Source: an uncultured Syntrophomonadaceae bacterium
GTDB taxonomy: Bacteria > Bacillota > Syntrophomonadia > Syntrophomonadales > Syntrophomonadaceae
Length of the DNA: 29,353 nucleotides
Direction of reading: 5' to 3'
NCBI GenBank assembly: GCA_944391275.1
Contig: CALXSZ010000043.1
Coordinates: forward strand, 1 to 29,353
The notes below the pieces were generated by a model. That model ran no database searches. It saw only the letters and a program-made list of their open reading frames with translations, and was not told the origin of the DNA. A program made the position numbers and the translations under genes. How positions within the stretch are numbered: position 1 is the first letter of the stretch; each line of letters begins with the position of its first letter. Below are positions 1-7,228 of the stretch, piece after piece.

Positions 1-297
1 GAAGAAGCTGCTGAAGAAGAAGCTGCTGAAGAAGAGACTGCCGAAGAAGCGATTCCGGAAGATTTTTGGATTGAAGAATCGGAGGAGACTGCTGGAAACG
101 GCGGCGAATTGATTGAGGAAACGAGAACAAATGAGCTTTCTACGGAGGAAGAGACCGTGGACACGAACAATAGTGGAGCTTCAACAGATTTAGAAGGAAC
201 TGTTCCGGAAGATTTTTGGATCGAAGACGATGAAAGCCCTTTGGGGGATCTAGAAGAACCCCTTGCGCCGGCTGGCAGTGATTCGGCCAATCAATAA
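1..297 (+). CDS. C-terminal end of an acidic repeat protein (partial)
   Basis: This is the 3' end of a gene that starts upstream of the window; frame 1 is open from base 1 to the TAA at 295-297 (98 residues seen). The visible protein is extremely acidic. It opens with three EAAEE-like five-residue units (15-bp DNA repeats). It then has two copies of PEDFWIE (about residues 20-26 and 70-76) set exactly 50 residues (150 bp) apart and separated by low-complexity Glu/Thr/Ser/Asn sequence. No transmembrane segment or catalytic motif is visible. The pattern suggests a disordered acidic tail with short linear motifs, possibly used for docking. The protein family cannot be named without the N-terminal part. 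An intrinsic terminator follows directly. Confidence 0.8.
   Translation, partial: EEAAEEEAAEEETAEEAIPEDFWIEESEETAGNGGELIEETRTNELSTEEETVDTNNSGASTDLEGTVPEDFWIEDDESPLGDLEEPLAPAGSDSANQ
53..221 (+). repeat. Direct repeat encoding PEDFWI, 150 bp apart
   Basis: The 19-base string TTCCGGAAGATTTTTGGAT occurs at 53-71 and again at 203-221. Both copies are in frame and encode the same motif. Identity at the DNA level points to recent duplication or conversion of a repeat unit in the acidic tail. Confidence 0.8.
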
Positions 298-308
298 ATG
301 AATAAAAG

Positions 309-350
309 AAGTCCGTCAAAAAGGTTTTCATGCCTTTTGGCGGACTTTTT
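309..350 (+). terminator. Intrinsic terminator after the acidic protein
   Basis: A stem of about 15 bp (left arm 309-324, right arm 333-347, one G-U pair and one bulged A) has an 8-base loop and runs into a T-tract at 346-350. It lies 12 bases after the stop codon of the acidic protein. Confidence 0.85.
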
Positions 351-382
351 AGGTTTATGCAAACAGGACGGGATTCTTTGAA

Positions 383-727
383 TTAACGAACCGGTTCATA
401 CTGGATAGAGGCAATTTGGTCGGTTGCTTCTAATTTAAAAATAACCGGCCGAAGACCATCGTTGCAGCTACAAATCGCTATGCCAGGCTTCCGGATCCAA
501 TCTCCGAAATAGAATAGCTCTTTACCGGCTCCATGTGCAAGCGCAAAAACATATTGGTAAATGGCTTTCCAAGCTTCATCGCAAAAACCTTCCGGTTTGG
601 CATAATCCGCCCAAAAAACCTGTCCCGCTTCCAACATGGGGCAGGCCTTTAAACCGGGTATGCCGTATTCTTGCGCGAGTTCTTGATCAAGGGTCGTTTT
701 TAAGACCGTAATTTTCACTTTTTTCAT
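383..727 (-). CDS. TIGR04076 family protein
   Basis: A 114-residue protein recognised as TIGR04076, a small conserved family of unknown function in anaerobic bacteria. Seen in the sequence: the KVKITVLKT start, a Cys in KACPM, the WADYAKPEGFCDEAW block, an aromatic AIYQYVFALAHG helix, then GDW and ICSCNDGLRPV. The conserved cysteines (KAC, GFC, ICSC) suggest metal or redox binding, but that is inference. The ATG at 727 is preceded on the minus strand by a 57-base all-purine tract with no strong AGGAGG, so initiation probably relies on GAGA-like pairing within the tract. The protein overlaps no other gene and ends 32 bases from the terminator of the acidic protein. Confidence 0.85.
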   Translation of the reverse strand: MKKVKITVLKTTLDQELAQEYGIPGLKACPMLEAGQVFWADYAKPEGFCDEAWKAIYQYVFALAHGAGKELFYFGDWIRKPGIAICSCNDGLRPVIFKLEATDQIASIQYEPVR

Positions 728-787
728 TCTCTTTTCTTTTCTCTTTTCTTTTCTCTTTTTCTTTTCTCTTTTTCTTTTCTCTTCCCC
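728..787 (-). repeat. Polypurine 12-13 bp tandem repeat in a 5' leader
   Basis: On the plus strand the unit TCTCTTTTCTTT occurs at 728-739 and 740-751. A 13-base version with one extra T occurs at 752-764 and 765-777, and a partial copy starts at 778. On the minus (coding) strand this is an unbroken purine run directly upstream of the TIGR04076 start codon, exactly where the ribosome binding site should be. Confidence 0.9.
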
Positions 788-805
788 GTTGATACTAAAA
801 ACAAT

Positions 806-840
806 TTTGTTAACAACGTATAATGAACTGCGTTAACAAA
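806..840. promoter_or_regulatory. Inverted repeat TTTGTTAAC-N17-GTTAACAAA
   Basis: Two 9-base arms, perfect inverted copies of each other, lie at 806-814 and 832-840. The half-site centres are about 26 bp apart and each arm contains the palindrome GTTAAC. The element is between the flavin reductase gene and the TIGR04076 gene, both read leftwards, so it could be an operator for the TIGR04076 gene. The regulator is unknown. Confidence 0.45.
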
Positions 841-873
841 TATTGCTTCAAATTTTCTAATAGAAAAAGTTCG

Positions 874-1377
874 CTAAAATTTTCGATAATGAACAATTTC
901 GCCATAAAAGACCGTGTGCAAATCATGATCTGAATAAATATGTTCATATAAGGATAAGTCGTTAAAATGCTTTTGTTCCAGCGTTTGACGCGCGAGAATT
1001 TTGCATTCGTACACAATATTGCAACCTGCAATGGCTGGACTTTCTACCCTTTCAGAAGGAAGCGCCTTTAAACCGGTTTGGTCGAATTTATCCATGTCCC
1101 GTCCGGAAAATTTTCCAACATAACCCAGTTCTTTTTTGAGTTGCCCATCCAAAGGAACGCTCACGGTGAAATCCCGCGCATTTTTTAACAGATCAAACGT
1201 ATAGCGCGAACGCCTGACGTAGACCGTCATAACGGGGAGTTTCCAGAGGTAACCGAGCGTTGCCCAGCCAATCGTCATCGTATTCATTTTTCCATCCGCT
1301 TGAACGGTCAAAAAGGCTCCTTTTTGTAACTGCTCCAAAACGCGGGACGTCCATTCATCATAACAAAAATCTTTCAA
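874..1377 (-). CDS. Flavin reductase family protein (FMN-binding split barrel)
   Basis: A flavin reductase-like / flavoredoxin-type protein of about 167 residues. Family knowledge: such proteins bind FMN and reduce or carry flavin with NAD(P)H or another donor. Seen: GAFLTVQADGKMNTMTIGW near the N-terminus, which is the usual flavin phosphate region, followed by PVMTVYVRRSRYTF and FTVSVP, which match the core of this family. Start choice: TTG at 1377 lies 8 bases after a good AAGGGAG site (1392-1386). A GTG at 1386 overlaps that site, and longer in-frame extensions run into the Nudix gene and look non-coding. It begins about 50 bases after the Nudix gene on the same strand, so the two are probably co-transcribed. 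The physiological substrate cannot be told. Confidence 0.85.
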   Translation of the reverse strand: MKDFCYDEWTSRVLEQLQKGAFLTVQADGKMNTMTIGWATLGYLWKLPVMTVYVRRSRYTFDLLKNARDFTVSVPLDGQLKKELGYVGKFSGRDMDKFDQTGLKALPSERVESPAIAGCNIVYECKILARQTLEQKHFNDLSLYEHIYSDHDLHTVFYGEIVHYRKF

Positions 1378-1426
1378 AATCTTCACTCCCTTAAAAAATA
1401 ATTGTCTTTTTCGTTTATTGTACACT

Positions 1427-1927
1427 TTATAAGAAACGTTTTCTATAGTCTTGTAGCGCTTGTCGGAAAGAAGCAAACGCAATTTCTCCCAATTCCTGCA
1501 ACGGAACAAAACATGCTTCTAAGGCGTCGTCCCCGGCTTTTAAAATACATCCGGGGGCGGGATGGACGACGTAAGCGATATTTAATACATCGCCATAAAG
1601 ATCTGATTTTTCGTAGTAAACACCTAAAAGTTCGATGCTTTCTCCAATAATACCGGTTTCTTCTTGGAGTTCTCTTAAACAGGCGGCTTCGGCGGATTCG
1701 TTTGCTTCAATAAAGCCGCTGGGAAACGTCCATTTTCCTTGAGCAGGCGGTTTGCCTCGTTTAATCAGGAGGAAATGACGATCTTTTTCAACAATTGCCA
1801 GGACGGCTGGAAGAGGATTCACGTAATGAACAAATCCGCAATGCGGACAGTAATTGCGATGACGGATATCGTCGGGTCTTTTTTGCAAGTGATTTCCACA
1901 TACTGGGCAAAAAATATAAGTATACAT
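1427..1927 (-). CDS. Nudix hydrolase with N-terminal zinc ribbon
   Basis: A 166-residue Nudix hydrolase. A zinc ribbon is formed by C7-x2-C10 and C27-x2-C30. The Nudix box is complete from G71 to I93 (G71, E77, R85-E86, E89-E90, G92), so the enzyme should be a Mg-dependent pyrophosphohydrolase acting on a nucleoside diphosphate derivative. NADH or ADP-ribose are plausible because NudC-like relatives combine a zinc ribbon with a Nudix box, but the substrate is inference. The ATG at 1927 is chosen because AGGGGG lies 7 bases upstream; an upstream in-frame ATG has no ribosome binding site. It leads a probable two-gene unit with the flavin reductase downstream. Its upstream region is shared with the divergent nuo operon. 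Confidence 0.9.
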   Translation of the reverse strand: MYTYIFCPVCGNHLQKRPDDIRHRNYCPHCGFVHYVNPLPAVLAIVEKDRHFLLIKRGKPPAQGKWTFPSGFIEANESAEAACLRELQEETGIIGESIELLGVYYEKSDLYGDVLNIAYVVHPAPGCILKAGDDALEACFVPLQELGEIAFASFRQALQDYRKRFL

Positions 1928-1968
1928 GAAAAACCCCCTAAAATTATGAAAATTCATTCATATTATAC

Positions 1969-1997
1969 ATGAAATTATCTCAAATTAGGTGTATAAT
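1969..1997 (+). promoter_or_regulatory. Probable promoter of the nuo operon
   Basis: ATGAAA (1969-1974) and a perfect TATAAT (1992-1997) are spaced by 17 bp, about 80 bases before nuoA. The -35 is weak (4 of 6), so an activator or a second promoter is possible. Confidence 0.5.
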
Positions 1998-2076
1998 CTA
2001 AAATACCCGTAGTTTTATATTGAGAGAGATTTTTAGAAACCATGCGAAAAAAAGAGAAGGAAAGGAATGCAGGAAA

Positions 2077-2442
2077 ATGTTAAATCACTATGGAGCGATC
2101 GGCATTTTTTTGGTGTTGACCATCATTTTTCCAATTGGAGCGGTGGTAACGGCGTGGGTATTTCGACCCAAATACAAAAAAAAGCCAAATGATGACAAAC
2201 AATTAACTTACGAATGCGGCGTTGATCCGAAAGGAAGAGCTTGGGTGCGGTTTCGTGTGAACTATTTTCTCTATGCGCTTATTTTTCTTCTTTTTGATGT
2301 AGAAACCATTTTTTTATATCCTTGGGCTGTGCGGTTCCAGGTTTTGGGATGGTTTGCTTTTGGTGAAATGCTTGTCTTTATCGGAATCTTGGCGCTTGGT
2401 TTATGGTATGCCTGGAAGGAGGGAGCCTTAAAGTGGTACTAG
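2077..2442 (+). CDS. nuoA: NADH-quinone oxidoreductase subunit A
   Basis: A 121-residue membrane subunit of complex I with three predicted transmembrane helices. It helps form the junction between the peripheral arm and the membrane arm near the quinone site. Seen: the conserved YECGVDP-type loop after the first helix, containing the family's cysteine, and the acidic FDVETIFLYPWA helix. The ATG at 2077 follows a purine-rich AAGGAAAGGA (2057-2066). The upstream in-frame ATG at 2020 would add a charged non-conserved extension and is rejected. First gene of the 11-gene nuo operon; its last 10 bases overlap the start of nuoB. Confidence 0.95.
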   Translation: MLNHYGAIGIFLVLTIIFPIGAVVTAWVFRPKYKKKPNDDKQLTYECGVDPKGRAWVRFRVNYFLYALIFLLFDVETIFLYPWAVRFQVLGWFAFGEMLVFIGILALGLWYAWKEGALKWY

Positions 2443-3035
2443 AGAAAATGGATGGAAACGATTCCAATGAGAAAGACCGAAAAATTCTAGCTGAAGCGAA
2501 TATCTTTTTTACGAATTTGCAGAAGCTGTTTAATTGGGGAAGAGCCCGTTCGTTTTGGCCCTTAAACTATGGCAGCAACTGTTGCCCCATTGAAATGATG
2601 GCTTCCGGGTTGGCACGTTTTGATATTGCCCGATTTGGATATGAAGTTTTCCGTTCTTGTCCACGCCAGGCGGACTTATTGGTGGTGGCTGGACCGGTAA
2701 CGATTAAGCTCAGACCCGTTTTAGAACGGTTATGGGCACAAATGCCGGAACCAAAATGGGTCGTGGCGTTGGGGAATTGCGCATGCAGTGGAGGACCTTT
2801 TAAAGACGGGTATAGCATTTATCCCGGAGCGGATTCCATTCTGCCGGTCGACGTCTATATTCCAGGGTGTCCGCCGCGGCCAGAAGCCTTTTTTTACGGT
2901 TTGCTGGAATTAAAAAAGAAGGTCGAACAGACCGACTACAGCCGGTATGACGAGTGGAAAAAAGCCAAAAAATTGGCCAAAAAAGAAGACAAAGAAGTTA
3001 GAAAACGCAGAGAAAAAGAAGAGGAGCGTTTGTAA
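2433..3035 (+). CDS. nuoB: NADH-quinone oxidoreductase subunit B (N2 cluster subunit)
   Basis: This subunit holds the terminal [4Fe-4S] cluster N2 next to the quinone. Seen: ligand cysteines C50-C51 in YGSNCCPIEMM, C116 in LGNCACSGG and C146 in IPGCPPRPEAF, with the spacing typical of NuoB. A GTG start at 2433 is chosen because GGAGGG (2418-2423) lies 9 bases upstream, giving a 10-base overlap with nuoA and likely translational coupling; the ATG at 2448 lacks a site. The protein is 200 residues. Its last 30 residues are almost entirely Lys, Glu and Arg, a tail not needed for the core fold. The structural part is ordinary; only the tail is odd. Confidence 0.95.
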   Translation: MVLEKMDGNDSNEKDRKILAEANIFFTNLQKLFNWGRARSFWPLNYGSNCCPIEMMASGLARFDIARFGYEVFRSCPRQADLLVVAGPVTIKLRPVLERLWAQMPEPKWVVALGNCACSGGPFKDGYSIYPGADSILPVDVYIPGCPPRPEAFFYGLLELKKKVEQTDYSRYDEWKKAKKLAKKEDKEVRKRREKEEERL

Positions 3036-3038
3036 GTC

Positions 3039-3488
3039 ATGAATCCATTAATCCAAACGCTGCAAGAAGCTTTCCCAGAAAAAGTAGAAGCAGTTGAAGT
3101 ATCCAATTATCCAACCGTAAAAATTGCTGCTGCGGATCTTGTTGCGATCATGCAGTATTTAAAAGACGAACAAAATTTTGATTACCTGGCGAATTTATGT
3201 TCCATTGATTATCCCGAAGAAGACGCCTTTGAAATCGTTTATTTTTTACATTCTTTAAAAGAAAGAGAGAAAAGAATCCAAGTCAAAGTGCGGACGGCGC
3301 ATAATCGACCGGAAGTACCTTCGATTACGGCGGTTTACCCTGGAGCCAATTGGCAAGAACGCGAAGAATACGATTTAATGGGAATCACTTTTACCGATCA
3401 TCCGAATCTGGTAAGAGTGTTGCTCCCGGATAATTTTGAAGGGCATCCGCTCAGAAAAGATTTTAAGGGGGTCAATGTCAAACCATGA
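3039..3488 (+). CDS. nuoC: NADH-quinone oxidoreductase subunit C
   Basis: The 30-kDa-type peripheral subunit, 149 residues, a separate gene not fused to nuoD. Seen: the complex I 30-kDa signature around EREEYDLMGITFTDHP followed by RVLLPDNFEGHPLRKDF near the C-terminus. It packs against NuoD and carries no cofactor. GAGGAG in the nuoB tail serves as the ribosome binding site. Its stop codon overlaps the nuoD start in an ATGA arrangement. Confidence 0.95.
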   Translation: MNPLIQTLQEAFPEKVEAVEVSNYPTVKIAAADLVAIMQYLKDEQNFDYLANLCSIDYPEEDAFEIVYFLHSLKEREKRIQVKVRTAHNRPEVPSITAVYPGANWQEREEYDLMGITFTDHPNLVRVLLPDNFEGHPLRKDFKGVNVKP

Positions 3489-4585
3489 TAACATCCGAGA
3501 AATATGTCCTGAATATGGGACCGCAGCATCCCAGCACGCATGGGGGCATGCATTTGGAAACGATTATGGACGGCGAATTTATTGACGATGTGATTGTTCA
3601 TTTGGGGTATGATCATCGGAGCGTTGAAAAAATTGCGGAAAGTCGGACGTATATACAATTTATACCCTATGCTTCGCGTTTAGATTATCTGTCTTCGAAT
3701 CTGCCAACGATGGCGTATTGTCAGGCGGTTGAAAAGCTCATGCAGATTGAGGTTCCCGAACGCGCGGAATATATTCGGGTGATTATGGGAGAATTAAACC
3801 GGATCGCTTCACATTTATTATTCGTAGGGAGTCTTTGTCAAGATGTGGGAGCGACCACGGGATTGGCCTACTGTATGCGTGAAAGAGAAAAAATTTTAAA
3901 CCTTATTGAAATGACCGGCGGACAGCGGATGCTGTCTTCCTATATGCGCATTGGCGGCGTATCCGATGATCTGCCTCCTGAGTTTTTCCCGGCGGTCAAG
4001 GCTTTTTTGGATGGGGTTCCCAACATGCTCAAAGAATTTAACGGGTTGATTTCGGGCAATGAAATTTTACAAGGCCGATTAAAAGACGTCGGTGTGATTT
4101 CCAAAGAGGAAGCGATTGCTTGGTCCTTAAGCGGACCCAACCTGCGCGCAGCGGGCGTACCCTATGATATCCGAAAAGAAGAGCCGTATGGGATTTATGA
4201 CCGCTTTGATTTTGAAATTCCTACAGCGGATTATTGCGATTGCTGGAACCGCTATCTGATGCGGATCGAAGAAATGGAGCAAAGCGCCCGTATTGTTCGG
4301 CAAGCGTTGGAAGGGCTGCCGGAAGGAGAATTTCGTACCAAAATCCCACGCATTTTAAAACCCGAAAAAGGCGCCGAAGTTTACTATCGGATCGAAGGCG
4401 CTAAGGGAGAATTGGGTTTTTATATCTTGAGCGACGGCACGGAAAAACCAAAACGGCTGCATGTTCGGGCGCCTTCCTTTATTAATTTGATGGTCCTACC
4501 GATCATCAGCAAAGGAGAACGCTTTCAGGATTTAATTTGCAATATTGCAACATTGGATCCCGTTTTGGGAGAATGTGATCGTTAA
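3485..4585 (+). CDS. nuoD: NADH-quinone oxidoreductase subunit D (quinone site)
   Basis: The 49-kDa subunit of 366 residues, which forms the quinone-binding pocket with NuoB. Seen: the MGPQHPSTHGG loop near residue 11, whose His is the quinone-loop histidine, then HRSVEKIAESRTYIQFIPYASRLDYL with the region of the quinone tyrosine, REREKI, and the C-terminal LDPVLGECDR. The family descends from the large subunit of NiFe hydrogenase, but the four nickel cysteines are absent, as expected for NuoD. ATG at 3485 overlaps the nuoC stop by 4 bases. Confidence 0.96.
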   Translation: MITSEKYVLNMGPQHPSTHGGMHLETIMDGEFIDDVIVHLGYDHRSVEKIAESRTYIQFIPYASRLDYLSSNLPTMAYCQAVEKLMQIEVPERAEYIRVIMGELNRIASHLLFVGSLCQDVGATTGLAYCMREREKILNLIEMTGGQRMLSSYMRIGGVSDDLPPEFFPAVKAFLDGVPNMLKEFNGLISGNEILQGRLKDVGVISKEEAIAWSLSGPNLRAAGVPYDIRKEEPYGIYDRFDFEIPTADYCDCWNRYLMRIEEMEQSARIVRQALEGLPEGEFRTKIPRILKPEKGAEVYYRIEGAKGELGFYILSDGTEKPKRLHVRAPSFINLMVLPIISKGERFQDLICNIATLDPVLGECDR

Positions 4586-4621
4586 TAGCCGTTCAGAAAT
4601 GACCGATTTAGGGGTGTGAAT

Positions 4622-5659
4622 ATGAATGTAATAGAGAATTTGTTTACGGGGCTGGGGGCGATGATTTATGATTTTCTCATCTGGCTTACGCTGCCGGATT
4701 GGCTGGCTGCAGTCATTTTGCTTTTCCTCAAATGGCTGTTGATCATCTTAGTGGTCATCGTAGACGTGATTATCTTAATTTGGCTGGAAAGAAAAATCAG
4801 CGGATATATCCAACAACGCTTAGGCCCCAACCGCTTAGGCCCTGGAGGATGCTTCCAGACCATAGCGGATACATTGAAATTAATGGGGAAAGAGGATATT
4901 ATCCCGCGAACGGCGGATAAAGTGCTCTTTGTTATTGCGCCGGCAATGTTTATTATTGTTGCAGTCATGCTTTATGCCGTTGTTCCGATGGGTAAGGATA
5001 TGATGATCGTTGATTTCGACCTTTCCATGTTGTTCTTTATTTCCGTAGCTTCCTTGGGAACTTTGGCTTTATTTATGGGAGGATGGGGATCCGACAACAA
5101 ATGGTCGCTTATGGGTGCGATGCGTGCGGTTGCCCAGATGATCAGTTATGAGGTGCCGTTGGCGTTTTCCTTGTTGGGCGTCGTCATGATCACAGGGTCC
5201 CTGCAATTTTCAGAAATCGTAGCGGCGCAGGAAAATATTTGGTTTGTTTTCTTGCAGCCGATTGCATTTGTTACTTATTTTATTGCGGCAACGGCCGAAT
5301 TAAATCGTGGTCCCTTTGATATGCCGGAAGCCGAGCAGGAACTAACGGCCGGTCCGTATACCGAGTATACCGGAATGCGCTGGGCGCTCTTCTTTTTGGC
5401 GGAGTATACGAATCTGGTAGCCGTTTGTCTGATGTGCTCTGCGGTCTTTTTTGGCGGCTGGCACGGACCAGCCTTCCTTCCTTCATGGGCCTGGATGTTC
5501 ATCAAAGCGTATTTCTTTATCTTGGTATTTTTCTGGATCAAATGGACTCTTCCGCGCATCCGGATGGATAAATTAATGGAATTTAGTTGGAAATTCTTGG
5601 TTCCGGTTAGCCTTGGCAATGTTTTATTGACGGGCGTAGGACTCATGCTTTTTCGATAG
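4622..5659 (+). CDS. nuoH: NADH-quinone oxidoreductase subunit H
   Basis: A 345-residue subunit with about eight membrane helices that links the quinone cavity to the proton path. Seen: WLERKISGYIQQRLGPNRLGP after the first helix and AELNRGPFDMPEAEQELTAG with the acidic loop that faces the quinone chamber. ATG at 4622 is preferred over the in-frame GTG at 4616 because AGGGG (4610-4614) sits 7 bases upstream of it. It follows nuoD after a 36-base gap. Confidence 0.95.
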   Translation: MNVIENLFTGLGAMIYDFLIWLTLPDWLAAVILLFLKWLLIILVVIVDVIILIWLERKISGYIQQRLGPNRLGPGGCFQTIADTLKLMGKEDIIPRTADKVLFVIAPAMFIIVAVMLYAVVPMGKDMMIVDFDLSMLFFISVASLGTLALFMGGWGSDNKWSLMGAMRAVAQMISYEVPLAFSLLGVVMITGSLQFSEIVAAQENIWFVFLQPIAFVTYFIAATAELNRGPFDMPEAEQELTAGPYTEYTGMRWALFFLAEYTNLVAVCLMCSAVFFGGWHGPAFLPSWAWMFIKAYFFILVFFWIKWTLPRIRMDKLMEFSWKFLVPVSLGNVLLTGVGLMLFR

Positions 5660-5674
5660 GAGGGTGATCGCATT

Positions 5675-6364
5675 ATGTATGGGAAAGGAATTCTAAAAGG
5701 AATGGGAATCACCCTGAAACATTGGTTTGGGAAAAATTTAGTTGTTCAGTATCCAGAAGTTCAACCCCATCTGGAAGATCGGTTCCGTGGATGTTTACAA
5801 ATTGAATTTGAGAAGTGCATTGCCTGTGAAACCTGTGTACGGACCTGCCCGAATCATGTTTTAAGCGTCGAAGCGGTGAAGGATGAAACCACGAAGAAAA
5901 AGAAATTAATGACATATACGATCAATGTTGAAAGTTGCCTCTTTTGCGGATTATGTACCGAAGTTTGTCCAGTTCATTGCTTATATTTTAACCACAATTT
6001 TGAATTGGCGAAATACAATCGGGAAGACATTAAATTGGTTTATCATCGACCGCCCGAAATGGATGCGCCGAAGGACTTGGATCCAGAAGCTGCGGCGGCC
6101 GAAGCGGAGAAACAAAAGAAGAAAGTGGCGGCATTATGCAGCGCGCTGCTAAAGAATCCACAAAAAGCGTTGGTTAAAGTATTGGAGACGGAAGAACAGC
6201 GAGATATTATGGCGGAACTTATTCAAAAAGATGCGAGTAAGGCGGAAAAAATTGCGGCGTTTATGGTGGAAGATATGGAAAAAGCCAAAAAGGTCGCCAT
6301 TGCATTCGTCAATAAAGAAATCAAAACACGGCAAAAAGCAGCGCAGGAAGGAGGAAATGAATAA
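5675..6364 (+). CDS. nuoI: NADH-quinone oxidoreductase subunit I with long C-terminal extension
   Basis: The ferredoxin-like peripheral subunit that carries clusters N6a and N6b. Seen: two complete [4Fe-4S] motifs, C48/C51/C54 with C58-P and C88/C91/C94 with C98-P. The core ends near residue 125. A further 100 or so residues, rich in Ala, Lys, Glu and Gln, look fully helical and possibly coiled-coil, making the protein 229 residues where NuoI is usually about 140-180. The ribosome binding site GGAGGGTGATC overlaps the end of nuoH. The stop codon overlaps the nuoJ start (TAATG). In a complex without NuoEFG the extension could bind the missing electron-input module, which is inference. Confidence 0.95.
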   Translation: MYGKGILKGMGITLKHWFGKNLVVQYPEVQPHLEDRFRGCLQIEFEKCIACETCVRTCPNHVLSVEAVKDETTKKKKLMTYTINVESCLFCGLCTEVCPVHCLYFNHNFELAKYNREDIKLVYHRPPEMDAPKDLDPEAAAAEAEKQKKKVAALCSALLKNPQKALVKVLETEEQRDIMAELIQKDASKAEKIAAFMVEDMEKAKKVAIAFVNKEIKTRQKAAQEGGNE

Positions 6365-6909
6365 TGGGAGAACTCATTCAGAACCTTTTTACCGCGGATA
6401 TGCTTTATGCGCTGGTATTTACAGCTTTGGCGGCTGTGATTATTTTAGGTGCGGTTGGCGTGGTGTTGCTGCCGAATATTATCCATAACGCGTATTGCTT
6501 AATTTTGACTTTCTTAGGCGTCGCTGGACTTTATTTACAAACGGGAGCCGGCTTTGTTGGGATTGTACAAATTTTTGTTTATGCAGGCGCGATTTCGGTA
6601 TTGGTTATCTTTGCCGTGATGTTGGTGATGGACCGAGAACCGAAGCGAACCAGCCCGTTTATTCCCAAGGGAAAACGCAATTGGTGGGCAGCCTACGGCG
6701 TTATACTCTTTGTTGCAGCGATGTTTTTAACAATTACAAAAACGGTTTGGCCCCAATTTGGCTCTGGACTCGCAGAAAAGACAGAGGTTACTCAGATTGC
6801 CGATCTGTTTTTAGGCGAATATGTCATTGCATTTGAAGCAGCGGCAATTCTGCTGTTGGTTGCAGTCATTGGAGCAATTATATTGGCAAAGGGGGTCAAA
6901 GACGAATGA
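6364..6909 (+). CDS. nuoJ: NADH-quinone oxidoreductase subunit J
   Basis: A 181-residue subunit with five predicted membrane helices. Seen: the conserved third helix with IFVYAGAISVLVIFAVMLVM, the family's YAGAI element where the pi-bulge of complex I lies. The protein begins on the last A of the nuoI stop codon and ends with an ATGA overlap into nuoK, so the three genes are translationally linked. Confidence 0.94.
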   Translation: MGELIQNLFTADMLYALVFTALAAVIILGAVGVVLLPNIIHNAYCLILTFLGVAGLYLQTGAGFVGIVQIFVYAGAISVLVIFAVMLVMDREPKRTSPFIPKGKRNWWAAYGVILFVAAMFLTITKTVWPQFGSGLAEKTEVTQIADLFLGEYVIAFEAAAILLLVAVIGAIILAKGVKDE

Positions 6910-7217
6910 CGATCGGATTAAGTCAGTATTTGTTGGTGTCGTCCATTCTTTTTGGAATTGGACTATTGGGAATTGTTATTAAGCGGAATGTGATTGCGGT
7001 TTTAATGTGCTTAGAGCTTCTTTTAAATGCGGTAAATATTAATTTTATTGCAATTTCCAGATATGTTCTTACGGACAGCGCGGTAGCGCAGGTGTTTGCC
7101 TTGTTGGTCATTGTGGTCGCGGCAGCGGAAGTTGCAGTTGGGTTATCCTTAATCATTGCGATTTATAAGAAGAAACGATCGATTCATATCGATGACTTTA
7201 ATATTTTAAAAGGATGA
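6906..7217 (+). CDS. nuoK: NADH-quinone oxidoreductase subunit K
   Basis: A 103-residue, three-helix subunit, homologous to MrpC/MnhC of antiporters. Seen: the two membrane glutamates of the proton path, E37 in MCLELLLNAVN and E75 in VAAAEVAVGLSL. Overlaps nuoJ by four bases and is followed by nuoL after 11 bases. Confidence 0.95.
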   Translation: MTIGLSQYLLVSSILFGIGLLGIVIKRNVIAVLMCLELLLNAVNINFIAISRYVLTDSAVAQVFALLVIVVAAAEVAVGLSLIIAIYKKKRSIHIDDFNILKG

Positions 7218-7228
7218 GGTGAACGCTT

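Noticed and set aside
688..710. TTGGCA and TATAAT near 20688-20710 as promoter of the GH130 fusion gene (coordinates 20688-20710)
   Set aside because: The spacing is only 11 bp, too short for a sigma-A promoter; the listed start and end fields are shortened and the true site is 20688-20710.
728..787. CRISPR-like repeat array
   Set aside because: The units are 12-13 bp and lack spacers; it is a simple-sequence tandem repeat.
4586..4621. Possible missing gene or frameshift between nuoD and nuoH
   Set aside because: The gap is only 36 bases; NuoD ends with its normal C-terminus and NuoH starts with a good ribosome binding site.
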